The notes under the pieces were generated by a model. It was not told where the DNA came from. It saw nothing but the letters and a program-made list of their open reading frames with translations, and did not search any database. The translations under genes and the position numbers were made by a program. A stretch of 64,000 bases of DNA from Owenia fusiformis. Its lineage: Eukaryota > Annelida > Polychaeta > Sabellida > Oweniidae. The DNA lies in the NCBI GenBank assembly GCA_903813345.2, contig CAIIXF020000004.1, positions 28,771,985-28,835,984 of the forward strand, written 5' to 3'. Below, piece by piece: positions 11,925 to 24,349 of this stretch; positions within the stretch are counted from its first letter, which is position 1, and the number at the start of each line of letters is the position of its first letter.

Positions 11925-12039
11925 GACAGCAAAAAGGGAGTTTTAGTACTTTATAACATTGGCATATTTTCATACTGTGTATTAATATACAGATAAATAA
12001 TATACCTCATATAAACTACGTTTATCCAAGTTTGTTGGT

Positions 12040-12215
12040 TTGTATTTGTATTGTATCACTATGTTATGTATTGTATGCTATGTATTGTATTGTATTTTCT
12101 ACGATTGTATTGTAGTACCAGATTTTATTGTAATACAGTATCTTTTAAATTTGTATTGTATAATGGATGTATTGTATTGTATTGTATTCTTTAGACTATG
12201 TATTGTATGGGATTG
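12040..12215. repeat. TGTAT-rich low-complexity tract
   Basis: Repeated TGTAT and TATTG pentamers with interruptions. Confidence 0.75.
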
Positions 12216-12270
12216 AATTATTTATAATCTTATTCTCATTATTAGTATTTTGAGGACAAAATATTTTCTT

Positions 12271-12283
12271 GGAGGGGGGCAGT
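12271..12283 (+). promoter_or_regulatory. Polypurine tract of the Ty3/gypsy element
   Basis: GGAGGGGGGCAG lies directly before a TGTAACA, as expected for the plus-strand primer just upstream of a 3' LTR. Confidence 0.65.
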
Positions 12284-13620
12284 TGTAACATACCGTCATC
12301 TCAGATAACCTGGAAGTCAAATCAAAATAACCATAATTTCACTTACCTTCGATTACACCAAATATTGTGCTTCTACGAATACCTTTGAGTCATCGATTGT
12401 TGATAAACATTAACAATGTTGGTAAACAGAGAGGAGAAAGATGCAAACGTTTCCTATTATTTGACGAATCTTCTAAATTTGGAATATGATGTTTGGGGAA
12501 TCCCCGTAAGAAATTCCCTATTTAAAGCGAGGCTATTTTGAGAAAGCCGTAGTTGATTCCCAAAGCCATCGAGATCTTGAACAAGATAACATTCAGCAAA
12601 AGTAGATCAGTAGATTATGTGGGTGAGTAAGATTTGAGCTTCATTCATGTTCTAAATAGGTATGATAGATTGAATACTAGATCTAGAAGGAATCTTAAAG
12701 AGATTAAAGCTAGATTAATGAATGAATTGGACTGATAGAGGAGTTTGAAACTTCCGGAAAATCCTTTGACATTTTTTGATTGTTTTGATGACATTGTATC
12801 GACATTGTCGTATCAATTGTTTTGGTTTTAGAAGTCTATGAATTGCAAATATACTTTCACACGAAATATAAAGGCCCCGTAGTGGGATGAATGATTATAT
12901 CAAGTTTGAGTAACAAATCAAATATTTTAGCACCATTTATAAAAGCAGACGGCTTTTGTTGATGTCACGTGACTTAATGTTTACCAACGCATCCGTTTAT
13001 TAATTTACCAATATTCTTACTATATCGAATCATTAGAAATATCATAGTACAATTTAAAGGGAGGTTGAATATTAAGACAATTTCTCAACATATTTTTACA
13101 CATTCTTTTCTGGATCAGTCAGAAGCAATTTGGGGTCAAAGGTTGAATTCTTTGGCGTCTGAAAGTCTGAACTTTGTGGAAGACAATTTATCAACACGGT
13201 TTATCTGTTTATTCATATGTTTTCTGGTTTAACTACTTCAAGGCCAAATAACAAATAATTCATATCTTAGATTCATCAAACAGAACTGTTTTAAAGTCGC
13301 ATTTCACATGACATAATTTATGTTGTGATTCTGAATGTTTAACTTACAAGTTACATGAATAACAGATTTAGATAATTTTGAATTATTACAAATCTGATCT
13401 AAACATTTTCCTACATTTCTATTCATACATGTAGTATTGTATATTGACATACATATATTTAATTATCACTTTTAATCTTTATATTAATTTGCTATATTTA
13501 TAAATCATATTGCATGACATTATTTAATCACCAGATTTATGTTATAATAAAATCATTAGATCTAATCTTAATCATATTCATTGTATTAATGTGTGGTTTT
13601 GTGTGAACCTTCGCCTGCAT
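12284..13620 (+). mobile_element. Probable 3' LTR and flank of the Ty3/gypsy element
   Basis: The LTR probably starts at TGTAACATACC, directly after the polypurine tract. A TATTTAA promoter-like box is at about 12519. No 5' LTR is present for comparison, so the end is unresolved; the right coordinate is an outer guess. Confidence 0.4.
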
Positions 13621-14370
13621 CCTCTCCTAAAATTTACCTATTGCACTGTGGGAGTGGGTTAGCTTGCACTTTCCTTATTATCCCATCAAATTGATTATTT
13701 TTGTGTTTGCTTGATGATTAAGGTAACCGTTAACTTAAAGTGGGAATATCGATTGCCGAGACGTATCTAATGATCCTGGGCCTATCATAAAATGAACGCT
13801 TTGAATATGTTGTTGCCTTTAAAAATGTATCTATTTTCCATGTATGCAACTAGAATTTGTGCACATACCTTATAACGATCGATAATGGCAAAGGAAAATC
13901 CTCTAATTCTTCGTCATAATTTCTCCTTCGACGTCTGCCATTTTTTATTAAACCGGAAGTTTGTTCTCTGATGTCCGCGCAGTGTTTTTTCACTTTTATT
14001 TCAGATTACGCTTCGGATTCAACATTTATTGCTTTCTAATATTAAGTGTTTTCTATCAGAAAGATTTCATAAAAAGACTCACACTATCAGAGATTTTATC
14101 GATTTGAGCAGCCAGAAAAATTAGTTTCAATTTCACCCGCTAGGTGTTTCGACGTCGACTTGGAAAGAATTTGAAAAATCTATGAGTGGGACTCCTTGTA
14201 TGGAATTGTAGATTCTAAACGATTTGCCAGTTCTACTGGTTGATGAATATTGCCATATGCATACATTTTTATAAAATAGGAATAAGGAAGAAGATGTTGG
14301 ACCAAACTTCACCCCGATAGCTCAGAAAAGGTAAAATTTCTCCATTTTTCTCTCCACAGACCTTAGAGCC
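13621..14370. other. No gene seen
   Basis: AT-rich sequence with no supported coding or repeat structure. Confidence 0.5.
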
Positions 14371-15318
14371 GCTTTAATCAAAAGTACAAGAAAATGGCAG
14401 CCATATATTTTTGACTAAGTCACATGATTTTGTATTCTGTTTTCCTTATATGTGAATGCATTTCCTGACTAAAGAGACATGTCAAAGAAAACTTCACTTC
14501 CCCAAAGCTAACATTAAGACCGTGAAATGAGGCTAATTTTTGAAAGTTTGAGGGAGTAGCCTTGCAACAGTCAAACATTTGCAAGAATCCAAAATTTCCA
14601 CAAATCATCTTACCATACCAAGGAACATCGAGGGAGCATGAAAATGTGCTCTTCTTGCATTGTTAGAGTATGATAAAGCTCAAACCATAGTTTCTGATAA
14701 ATATTTCATGTCCATCATTTTTCTTGCCAGAACTACTTCTAGACTTTCTGTTATCCTCATATAAGTTTTTGTGACTTCACAAAGTGGCATGGATTATCAC
14801 TAGTGTACTTTATATATAACAGTATAATAATCATTATAGATACATAATTGATGTTTTTGAAATGTAAACAATGGATACATGAGTGAGGATTATTTTGGAC
14901 TAGAAAATAGTCCCAGCAAACAAAATGGTGGACATGAAATATTTAGAATTTACTTTGGTTTGAGCTTTATTATACTCTAACAATGCATGAAGTACACATT
15001 TTAACGCTCATTCAGTGTTCCTGGGTAAGGTAAGATGATTTGTGGAAATTTTGGAGTCTTACAAATGTGTCTCCATTGCAATCCTACTCCTTGAAATTTT
15101 AAAAATTTATCCTCACTTCACTGTCTCCATACAAGGTATAGGGACCCATGCACCTCCAATTCAGCATTAAAAAAATGTGTTTAAATGTGAAGCTTTCTTT
15201 GACATGTCTCTTTAGTCAGGAAATGCATTCACATATAAGGAAAACAGAAAACAAAATCTTGTGACTTAGTCAAAAAAATCTGCCTGCCATTTTTTTGTAC
15301 TTTTGATTAACTTAAGCG
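14371..15318. mobile_element. Foldback (long inverted repeat) element
   Basis: From GCTTTAATCAAAAGTAC at 14371 inward, several hundred bases reappear as the reverse complement reading back from about 15318 (GTACTTTTGATTAA). Matching blocks include the segment around TGACTAAAGAGACATGTC near 14467-14485 and one near 15195-15215, and a TTAGAGTATGATAAAGCTCAAACC-like block on the left paired with one near 14965-14985. The element is nearly all arm, with a short centre. It has no coding capacity. No target duplication was identified. Confidence 0.7.
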
Positions 15319-15427
15319 TTACCTTAACGCAAACAATAAAAGACTAGTCATTGCATCACTTTTTACCACGCTTACCACATTAGTATAAGTTGTGTATGCT
15401 ATTTCGACTAGTATTTTATATAACTAT

Positions 15428-15664
15428 ATGGATAACCAGGAATTCCTGGAATACATGAAAACTATATCAGACAATTTGCAACAACGCCTTAGTGTAGATG
15501 CTACCAAAATAAAGATGGACACCTTCAAGAATGCTGTCCAGTATCAAGTTTCGATAACAACAAGTGAAAACTTCAAATTAGCCATCAAAGGATTCAGCAC
15601 AGCAGATTCCTTCCTTGCGTTGTCAAGCAGGATAGTGATGCAGCTGTTGAAATATCATATAATC
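15428..15664 (+). CDS. Candidate first exon, unrecognised protein
   Basis: From ATG 15428 the frame reads 79 codons to a strong donor, ATC followed by GTAAGT at 15665. It starts MDNQEFLEYMKTISDNLQQ, is helix-rich, and shows balanced amino-acid use that stands out from the surrounding AT-rich DNA. A coding-looking stretch near 15900-15968, after a GTATAG acceptor, reads FEEHQLTSPSESIVIFDFF in one frame, but its phase does not match this donor, so I do not join them. It lies just right of a foldback element, so it could be a transposon relic. Confidence 0.35.
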
Positions 15665-16524
15665 GTAAGTATTAAACAATTTTTATTTCATAATGTAAAT
15701 GAGGTGCCTTAGTTATAAGAAGAAGTAGTAGGAAAAAACAGATGTCTACGCGCTATTTTTTACTTCGGTCCAAAGCCTTCTCTATTTTCCGGCTTTGAGG
15801 AGGAAGATCGAGCTGCCTTATTATAAATATTGTAAATCATTGTGTCACACACACAGTAAATATGGCATAATAATATGAAATATACCTTTATGTATAGATT
15901 TGAAGAACATCAGCTCACATCCCCGTCTGAATCTATTGTTATATTTGATTTCTTTAAGCGAGAGTAATTTCAAATTTTATTCACGTCCAGAACTGGAAGC
16001 CATTTTTAGCTACAGCGAGAAAATTTCACCATGTTTCAAATTCCGAAGTGAAATTTTGAAATATCTAAATCCAGACAAGCAACGCTTCATCCTAAATATG
16101 ATTAATATTCTTAAAAATATTTATAAAATTTATTAAAAATGAGTTCTAGGTGCGTGTAGGTGCGTGTAGCACCTTTTCTAGAGTACATACGAAATCAATG
16201 AAGTTGCGTCTAGGCTAGCTGTAAGCTAGAGACTCGAGTAAGCTATTTTATACATGTTCCCGGGGCCTATGCTTGTGTGGAAATGTCGAATTCTTAGTCT
16301 GTAAAATGGACGGTAAAATGGCAAAGAGCTTTTGAATTTTTGGCTATTAATTATGTAGATACTAGATGGATACTAGGTAGAGTATTATACCATTGATAGT
16401 AGGGACCACAGAGGTTGAGGCTTATTTTCAGCTCGTATCTGTGCACATGTTAAATTATGAAACTTTACAATTTATTTTACAATAAACTATTGCACCCAAA
16501 TCCATGAAATCGGTCTCAAATTAA
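15665..16524. other. No firm gene
   Basis: Contains only the ambiguous stretch at 15900-16136 noted with the preceding exon candidate. Confidence 0.4.
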
Positions 16525-18099
16525 TAACTAGACATGTAAATTGAACAAGTTCAATTTAAGACTCCAGATTTCAGACTTTATTTAAGCTGAGTCATCCAAA
16601 TACTTGTAAGCTGAGTCATTCAGAATAAGCTGAGTCAGCTAGAATATAGACATTTAGACAACTCTTAAGAATGTTATCATTGACTCCATTGGCTTAACAT
16701 GGGGATATCATCATATCGACTTTTCGAGACTTCAAACCGCTATAACTATCTAATCAGAAGTTGGATCGAAATTTGGTTTAAAGATTCTGATTCCTGAGAA
16801 AATTCTACCCTTAATTCATAACTCATACGTTATATTTGGAGAATTTTTTATTTTGACCTACTTTTCAGACACCATATCTCAAAAGTGGGTCAAAATACTT
16901 TCTGACGGCAGAAGGCTAACACTATAAGCACACTCTTTGCTACCTGTATACAAAATTTCGAAGCAAATCATTAAAGTGTAATGTCAGAATCGCAAAAATA
17001 AGGAAAAACTATGAATTTGACATAGATTTTGACCTAGGCATTTTGGTGTCCAAATTTTAAAGCTAGATAGCCTTCGAGGTCCCCTTCTTTTATAGGCTTC
17101 CAGAATGTTAAGCTGTACTCAGTTTATATATGGTATTTTACACTTCAAAAAAATCTTTTTTCTCATTGACATAACATGGGGCACCAAATTTAGCAATTTT
17201 TGAGCTTTCAAAATGCCATAACTTCCGAACCGAAAGTAGGATTGAAATTTGGTTTGCAGATTCGGATTCCTGGAAAAATTCTACCCTTAATTCATAGCTC
17301 ATATGTTAAATTTGGAGAACTTTTTATTTTGACCTACTTTTCGGACACCATATCTCAAAAGTGGGTCAAAATACTTTCTGACGGCAAAAGGCTAACACTA
17401 TTAGCACACTCTTTGCTACCTGTATACAAAATTTTTAAGTAAATTATTGAAGTGTAGTGTCAGAATCGTAAAAATAAAGAAAAACTATGAATTTGACCTA
17501 GATTTTGACCTAGGCATTTTGGTGTCCAAATTTTGAAGCTATGTAGCTTTTGAGGTCCCCTTCTTTTATAAGCATTCATTATGTTAAGCTGTACTCAGTC
17601 TATACCTTGTATTTTACACTTCGAAAAAGTCTTTTTTCCCATTGACTTAACATAGGCACCAAATTTAGCGATTTTTGAGCTTTCAAAACGCCATAACTTC
17701 CGAACCAGAAGTCCGATCCAAATTTGGTTTGCAGATTCGGATTCCTGAGATTATTCTACACTTATTTCATAACTCACATGTTGAATTTGGAGAACTTTTT
17801 GTTCTGACCTACTTTTCGGACGCAATATCTCAAAATCGGTAAGAGTAATCAAAAAACGATTTGCCTTCCGGAATTAGCGTTTTTTCAAGGAACATGATGA
17901 AAAAAAACCGGAGCGAAAATATTGAAAGACGACTGAGAAAAGTGGTGAATTAGTGAAAATCCAAGATTTGACCTAGTTCTTGACCTATGACCTAGATAAA
18001 AATTTGACCTAATTTCCCAGAAAGCCAGATACATTCCCTAGTCAACCATGTAGGTTGGATTAAGTAAGATGTTATAGTTGGAGAGAAAATCTGTTAGGA

Positions 18100-18131
<32 letters not shown>

Positions 18132-18140
18132 AAAGAAGAA
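16525..18140 (+). repeat. Large tandem unit 1 (1,616 bp)
   Basis: Begins TAACTAGACATGTAAATTGA. It contains three related sub-repeats 476 bp apart, starting near 16689, 17165 and 17641, each beginning ATTG(G/A)C(T/A)TAACATxGG. It ends in a GAAA microsatellite at about 18100-18131. The middle sub-repeat has an 80-codon open frame (17200-17442). Confidence 0.93.
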
Positions 18141-19735
18141 TAACTAGACATGTAAATTGAACAAGTTCAATTTAAGACTCCAGATTTTAGACTTTTTTTA
18201 AGCTGAGTCATCCAAATACTTGTAAGCTGAGTCATTCAGAATAAGCTGAGTCAGCTAGAATATAGACATTTAGACAACTCTTAAGAATGTTATCTTCGAC
18301 TCCATTGGCTTAACATGGGGATATCATCATATCGACTTTTCGAGACTTCAAACCGCTATAACTATCTAATCAGAAGTTGAATCGAAATTTAGTTTAAAGA
18401 TTCAGATTCCTGGGAAAATTCTACCCTTAATTCATAACTCATACGTTAAATTTGGAGAACTTTTTATTTTGACCTACTTTTCAGACACCATATCTCAAAA
18501 GTGGGTCAAAATACTTTCTGACGGCAGAAGGCTAACACTATAAGCACACTCTTTGCTACCTGTATACAAAATTTCGAAGCAAATCATTAAAGTGTAATGT
18601 CAGAATCGCAAAAATAAGGAAAAACTATGAATTTGACATAGATTTTGACCTAGGCATTTTGGTGTCCAAATTTTAAAGCTAGATAGCCTTCGAGGCCCCC
18701 TTATTTTATAGGCTTTCAGAATGTTAAGCTGTACTCAGTTTATATCTGGTATTTTACACTTCAAAAAAATCTTTTTTCTCATTGACATAACATGGGGCAC
18801 CAAATTTAGCGATTTTTGAGCTTTCAAAACGCCATAACTTCCGACCCGAAAGTCGGATTGAAATTTGGTTTGCAGATTCGGATTCCTGGGAAAATTCTAC
18901 CCTTAATGCATAGCTCACATGTTAAATTTGGAGAACTTTTTATTTTGACCTACTTTGCTGACACCATATCTCAAAAGTGGGTCAAAATACTTTCTGACGG
19001 CAAAAGGCTAACACTATTAGCACAATCTTTGCTACCTGTATACAAAATTTTGAAGTAAATTATTAAAGTGTAGTGTCAGAATCGTAAAAATAAGGAAAAA
19101 CTATGAATTTGACCTAGATTTTGTCCTAGGCATTTTGGTGTCCAAATTTTGAAGCTATGTAGCTTTTGAGGTCCCCTTCTTTTATAAGTATTCATTATGT
19201 TAAGCTGTACTAAGTCTATATCTTGAATTTTACACTTCGAAAAAGTCTTTTTTCCCATTGACTTAACATAGGCACCAAATTTAGCGATTTTTGAGCTTTC
19301 AAAACGCCATAACTTCCGAATCGAAAGTCAGATCGAAATTTGGTTTGCAGATTCGGATTCCTGAGATCATTCTACCCTTATTTCATAACTCACATGTTGA
19401 ATTTGGAGAACTTTTTGTTCTGACCTACTTTCCGGATGCCATATCTCAAAATCGGTAAAAGTAATCAAAAATCTAATGTCATATCTTTGCTTCGGCTATT
19501 TCTTAACTACATAATGAAAAAAAGATGAAGGAGTTCCGATAATTATCGAAGAAGATAATTGAAAGAATGTTGAAAATGTAAGATTTGGCCTAGTTCTTGA
19601 CCTTTGACCTAGATAAAAATTTGACCTAATTTCCCAGAAAGCCAGAAACATTCCTTAGTTAACCATGTAAGTTGGTTTAAGTAAGATGTTATAGTTGATG
19701 AGAAAATCTGTATGGAGGAAGATGGAAAGAATAAT
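18141..19735 (+). repeat. Large tandem unit 2
   Basis: A second copy of the 1,616 bp unit, very similar to the first up to a junction near 19,470, after which the two copies diverge in a short stretch before resuming. The equivalent 80-codon frame (18816-19058) is intact with substitutions. Confidence 0.93.
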
Positions 19736-19759
19736 AATAAGAAAACAGGCAAAAGCAAT

Positions 19760-19836
19760 AGACTCCAGATTTTCATCTGGAGTCTAATAAGAAAACAGGC
19801 AAAAACAACAGACTCCAGATTTTCAATCTGGAGTCT
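19760..19836. repeat. Two tandem short hairpins
   Basis: AGACTCCAGAT and ATCTGGAGTCT face each other at 19760-19785. A second, slightly longer hairpin of the same sequence lies at 19810-19836. AGACTCCAGAT also occurs near the start of each large tandem unit. Confidence 0.85.
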
Positions 19837-19839
19837 AAT

Positions 19840-20690
19840 TAATCAAGGTTTTACCATTGGGTATTTAATATTTAGTGTAACCTGTCTTGTGCTGATTGTT
19901 ATGAAGCAAAATATGAGAGAGGTGAAACCATTTTCGCCGCCATTTTCGAAAATTTTTGTTGACATTGGCAATTCACCCAAGTTTTGATGACCGTTTTTTG
20001 AATGATAAGGGGACAGATAATTACTCTCAATACATCGAAATGAAGTAATAACATGTGAAATATTTCACTTTTTTTCAATTTTGCCAAAATAAACGCTTAT
20101 AATTTTTCGAAAATTGAGTTTGAAGTGGAGCATATTTTTGACTGAACTATTGCACATTGTTTTACTCCCCATCAACTCCATGTCAAAAGCTCAATCGCAA
20201 GAAAATTCACTTTTCTTTTGAAATTTATAAAAATAAATTTAAAAACCAAGTGATCCCGGTGTGCACCGTTGATTTAAAAAAACGCAAGCTACTTCCGCCA
20301 TATTGTTTTGGATCTACTTCTGCCATTTTGTCATGTTCAAGATCAGTCACTCAGTCAGTCTTCTGGCCAAGATTTATGCAAGCCTGTCAGCATATTTGGT
20401 TTAAGATATATGCTACCTACCTCTATAAATTCATCTTAAGGTCTGTATCACATTTATTTGATCAGGAAAGCAGAAGAAAGTTATAAATTTTTGCAAAACG
20501 TGACTTCCGGAAGTGGGCGATAATAGGGTCAAATTCACTTCAGTCAATTTGAACTACCCTTGAACTAATTGTTAATAACGTTTGTTAGTCTTGTCATATA
20601 TCATTTAAATGATAATATAAGAAACTAAATATGATTCAAATTCATATTATTTTGCATGATGTTGTGGATTAATCCAAAATTAGAACTTTT
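19840..20690. other. No gene seen
   Basis: AT-rich. Short open frames (for example 20157-20486) lack splice context or recognisable motifs. Confidence 0.5.
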
Positions 20691-21420
20691 GGGAATTAAA
20701 GAGGCATAATCTGATTTTCTTAGAGGCACATACGTATTATAATTATGCTTCTGCTTGAAGAAATACTTACCAGCTGCATATCTATTTCTAATTGATTGGA
20801 GTGACACACAATTATAATTGAGATTGATAACCATCTGACTATTTAAAAGGCACAAATTGGCCTTTACATTTGTATTTATTCAAGATATTAAAAGAGGCAG
20901 AAATAATCACATTGCTCTTGCTACTCATCAAAAAGGCAACATTTAATCAAAAGGTTAATAATATTTGAGAATTTAATTTTTGTATCAGCAATATTTTGAG
21001 CCATTTACTATAGACTTAAACTTTTTGAAAATACAGAATAAACATAAAGAGGCACATCTAAATTAGACTTCTTATTGATCATGCCCAAGCTTAAGATGCA
21101 CTTACTCATTTCTACAAGCATTCCTACTTGTCTTGAACAGCACATGGTGATTATTATGATTATGGATTATTAATAAAGAGGCACAAGTTGATCTCTATAA
21201 TTGAAGGTATTATTTGGGAGGCAAATTTTGAGAGCCAAATAATACTTAGTAGTAGTCGCATTGCTCTTGCTGCCCATCTAAAAGGTATCTTATTAATATT
21301 AGAGAGGCACAAGATAAATCACAATACCTAAATCATAAATGTCGAAATAAATAGCCTTTATAATTCATGATTTATTTATTCATGCTGCTTAACTTATATG
21401 TAAATAAAGAGGCAAAGCCT
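20690..21420. repeat. Dispersed AAAGAGGCA motif region
   Basis: Short direct motif AAAGAGGCA(C) or close variants recurs about nine times at irregular spacing (near 20698, 20720, 20847, 20890, 21048, 21175, 21302, 21407), often followed by AT-rich text. This looks like a highly decayed tandem repeat. Confidence 0.5.
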
Positions 21421-21549
21421 GAGTTTTGCATCAAGATAAAAATATTCCTCACACCATCCTACATGTCATAGTAGCTGTAAAATATAATTTTGAATGAATT
21501 GATCAATATACTTGACTAAACAGAATTTTAAAATATTTATTATGTATAG

Positions 21550-22270
21550 CCAAAATATACCTTATTTTTTTGTTTTAGTCATAAAAACTGAACCAATCAT
21601 GTTATCTGCTTGTGGTATTCGGAATATTTATAGCTTTTTAGTCTTCTTCAATGTAAAAAAGATTGGACAAATATCAGTGACATCATATATGACATACTGT
21701 GTCATATGACTATTATAACATATACTTTTTGACATTTTTTAGTTTTCTTTCATCTTTAGACCCCTATAACTTTTTAATCATTCAACCTATCAATTTGAAA
21801 ATGATTTCATTACCTTTCTTAGCCAATTTTACACATATATGAAGATTTTTCAGATTTTTTGCTGCATAGTTTAAAAGATATTTGTCTTCCCCACCCTGAT
21901 ACACTTATAATGAAAACTTCAAACAAATACTTTTTTATGATAAAAACACACTTTTCTTGTTTTTGTTATAAAAATTGAACCAATAATGCTATCTACATTT
22001 GGTTTTCAGATTAATAATGCCTTTTTTGTATACTTTGAGAAAATTAAAAAATATGACACCCATCAGTGACTCAGAATATGACATCCCATGTCATGTGACA
22101 CACACTTTTTGACAAAACTTTTTTTTCGATTTTCCATCTTTAGACCCCTATAACTTTTTAATGGTTCAAGCTACAACTTTGGGAATGGTTTCATTGATTT
22201 TCTCAGCCAATTTTACATAAATATGGATTTTTTCAGATTTTTTGATGCATTTTTTAAAAAACCTCTGTGG
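21550..22270 (+). repeat. Two diverged direct repeats of about 385 bp
   Basis: The segment containing AAAACTGAACCAATCATG and then GACCCCTATAACTTTTTAAT (from about 21550) recurs from about 21940, with the second occurrences near 21972 and 22144. The last copy ends just before the 2.6 kb inverted-repeat element. Confidence 0.75.
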
Positions 22271-22295
22271 TCCCTATTGATAGTGCTGACTATGC

Positions 22296-22880
22296 CACGG
22301 GATGTCATCGCCTGATTTGGTCAATGTTAGGGAGCAGGTCGTTTTTACAATAAATTTCAATATTTTCACACAAAATATTTTTTTACTGAAAAACTGCTCA
22401 TTCGCAGAGAAAATGTACTAGCACATGCAATGACAATGTCAATCACGGTTCTGTACGAAATTCGGCGGAAGTCTTTTATAATCTAATACGAAGTTACTAA
22501 AAAAGGCGCGAACGCCCTACACTCAAAATGATCGTTTTTCCATTATAACTTTTTAACGTAATTTAACGAAGGCTTCTAATTATTATCCAAGATAGTCTAA
22601 ATACCGATTAAAATATTTCTTACTTCAAACAGATACGCCGTCTTTTATTCAATTTTTTAAAAAATAATAAAAAATAACTCTTGTCAATGTTAGGGAGCAG
22701 TCAATGTTAGGGAGCAAAATGATTTTATCAGAATATTAAAAATGTAGCAAATGGCCATTTAAAATATGTATGGCATTTATAAACTAAACAATTTTGTTTG
22801 TATGATTATTTGATACCCTTTGGGGAGGAAAGCGTTAAAATTGTAAGAAAATCATTGAAAAGGTTATTTTGCATTTTTTA
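22296..22880 (+). repeat. Left arm of the 2.6 kb element
   Basis: Inverted relative to 24350-24937, with near identity in the outer 480 bp. Confidence 0.88.
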
Positions 22881-23310
22881 TTTTCAGCTAAATCCTGTTT
22901 ACGTTCGTTTTAGAAATATTTAGATGCGAACCATTCCTTCTTTATTCGTTGACCTCTAACTGTAAATGAATGGATGTATCGTTATATACACTTTTTGATG
23001 ATGTCATCAGTTCACAATCCTAACTTGTGGATGATAAATTATCTGAACTGATATATAGGCTTGAGAAATCTCCGACATCCTTCAGTTCTATGATTTGATA
23101 TTTTCCTAGTATTAAAGTAAGAGAGTTAGTCTCGCACTTATCTTTACGACCGGGTATCACCTGATAGCTGGCACAAACGCTATGAAGGGCTCATTGCGCA
23201 GTTACATGTATGATAGTAGATTTTTACACGTATACTTCAATTTGTCAATACTCAGACAATGCAGTATATAACCGATCTCTGTTATATGTGTACCACTTGC
23301 TAATGATACT

Positions 23311-23826
23311 CTAAAGCCCGGTATACACCAATGGGACAAGTTGGGACCTCCATAGACTTAACATGGCGTGGGACCTAGTGGGACCTTTTGGGATTTTGCC
23401 CCATGAAGTCCGTGGGAATCAATGGGACTCCGTCGGATTTTGCCCCAACTTGCATATAATCTTGCCCCATCGAGTCCCATGAGGTCCCACGTTGGACTCG
23501 ATGGGATTCGATGGGGCAGGATGGGGCAAAATCCCACGGAGTCCCATCTTGCCCCATCGAGAATGAACATGTTCATTCTTTCCATGGGGCATCGTGGGAT
23601 TTCCGATCAGGTCACATGTTATGTGAAGCCCAACATACACCAATGGGGCAAGGTGGGATTTGATGGGACTCCATGGGGCTCGATGGGGCACGTTGGGACT
23701 TGATGGGGCAAAGTCATCAACCATGGGACTCCGTTGGACTCATTGGGGCAAGTTCGGATTCGATAGGGCAAGATCGGACTCGATGGGCAAGTGGGATTTT
23801 GCCCCATTGGTGTATACTGGGCTTAA
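23311..23826. mobile_element. Nested G-rich MITE, TTAA-type
   Basis: The left end AGCCCGGTATACACCAATGG at 23315 and the right end CCATTGGTGTATACTGGGCT ending at 23824 are inverted. The flanks are CTAA on the left and TTAA on the right, consistent with a decayed TTAA target duplication. The interior is a degenerate short-period array of GGGACTCGATGGGGCA-like words on both strands. It contains the perfect 20 bp palindrome AGAATGAACATGTTCATTCT at 23560-23579, and an internal second left-type end near 23626. Overlapping frames here are translations of this repeat. Confidence 0.7.
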
Positions 23827-24349
23827 GGCTACTTTATTTAAGTTTTGAATGAATTTAATTGTCAAAAAGCGGCTCACTTGCAGACTTGGGGACACCCTAT
23901 ATATTAACCTGGGATTACACATACAGTACGTGGCTGGACTGCGTCATCCATATCCACCGTGCAAGCTACTTATTTCACAATACAATACAATATCATGAAT
24001 AAAGGGAGATGTCATGTAATTATTGTATCTGGTTAAATCGTGTATATTGTGCTGAGCAATACTGTATGCTTGTAAGGTTTATACCAAGGGGTATAAAACA
24101 ATCATACAATCTTGTCTAGTTTATAAATGACATACATGTTTGTAAAGGCCAATTACTCTGATATTCTGATAAAACCATTTCGCCCCACTGCATTGTTTGC
24201 TCCGCCACATTGATCATACTTATTTTTTATTATTTAAAAAAAATTAAAGAAAGGTGTACCTGTTTGAAGTAAGAAATATTTCAATATGTACTGAGATTAT
24301 CCATGATAATAATTAACTTTCCTTCGTCAAAAATCTTTGAGAGTCCATT

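Noticed and set aside
17200-19058. The repeated 80-codon frames as real small genes
   Set aside because: Each lies inside a tandem repeat with no separate promoter, and the sister sub-repeats carry stops; kept only as a finding to test.
20157-20486. 109-codon frame
   Set aside because: No motif, splice site or repeat conservation; composition fits AT-rich non-coding DNA.
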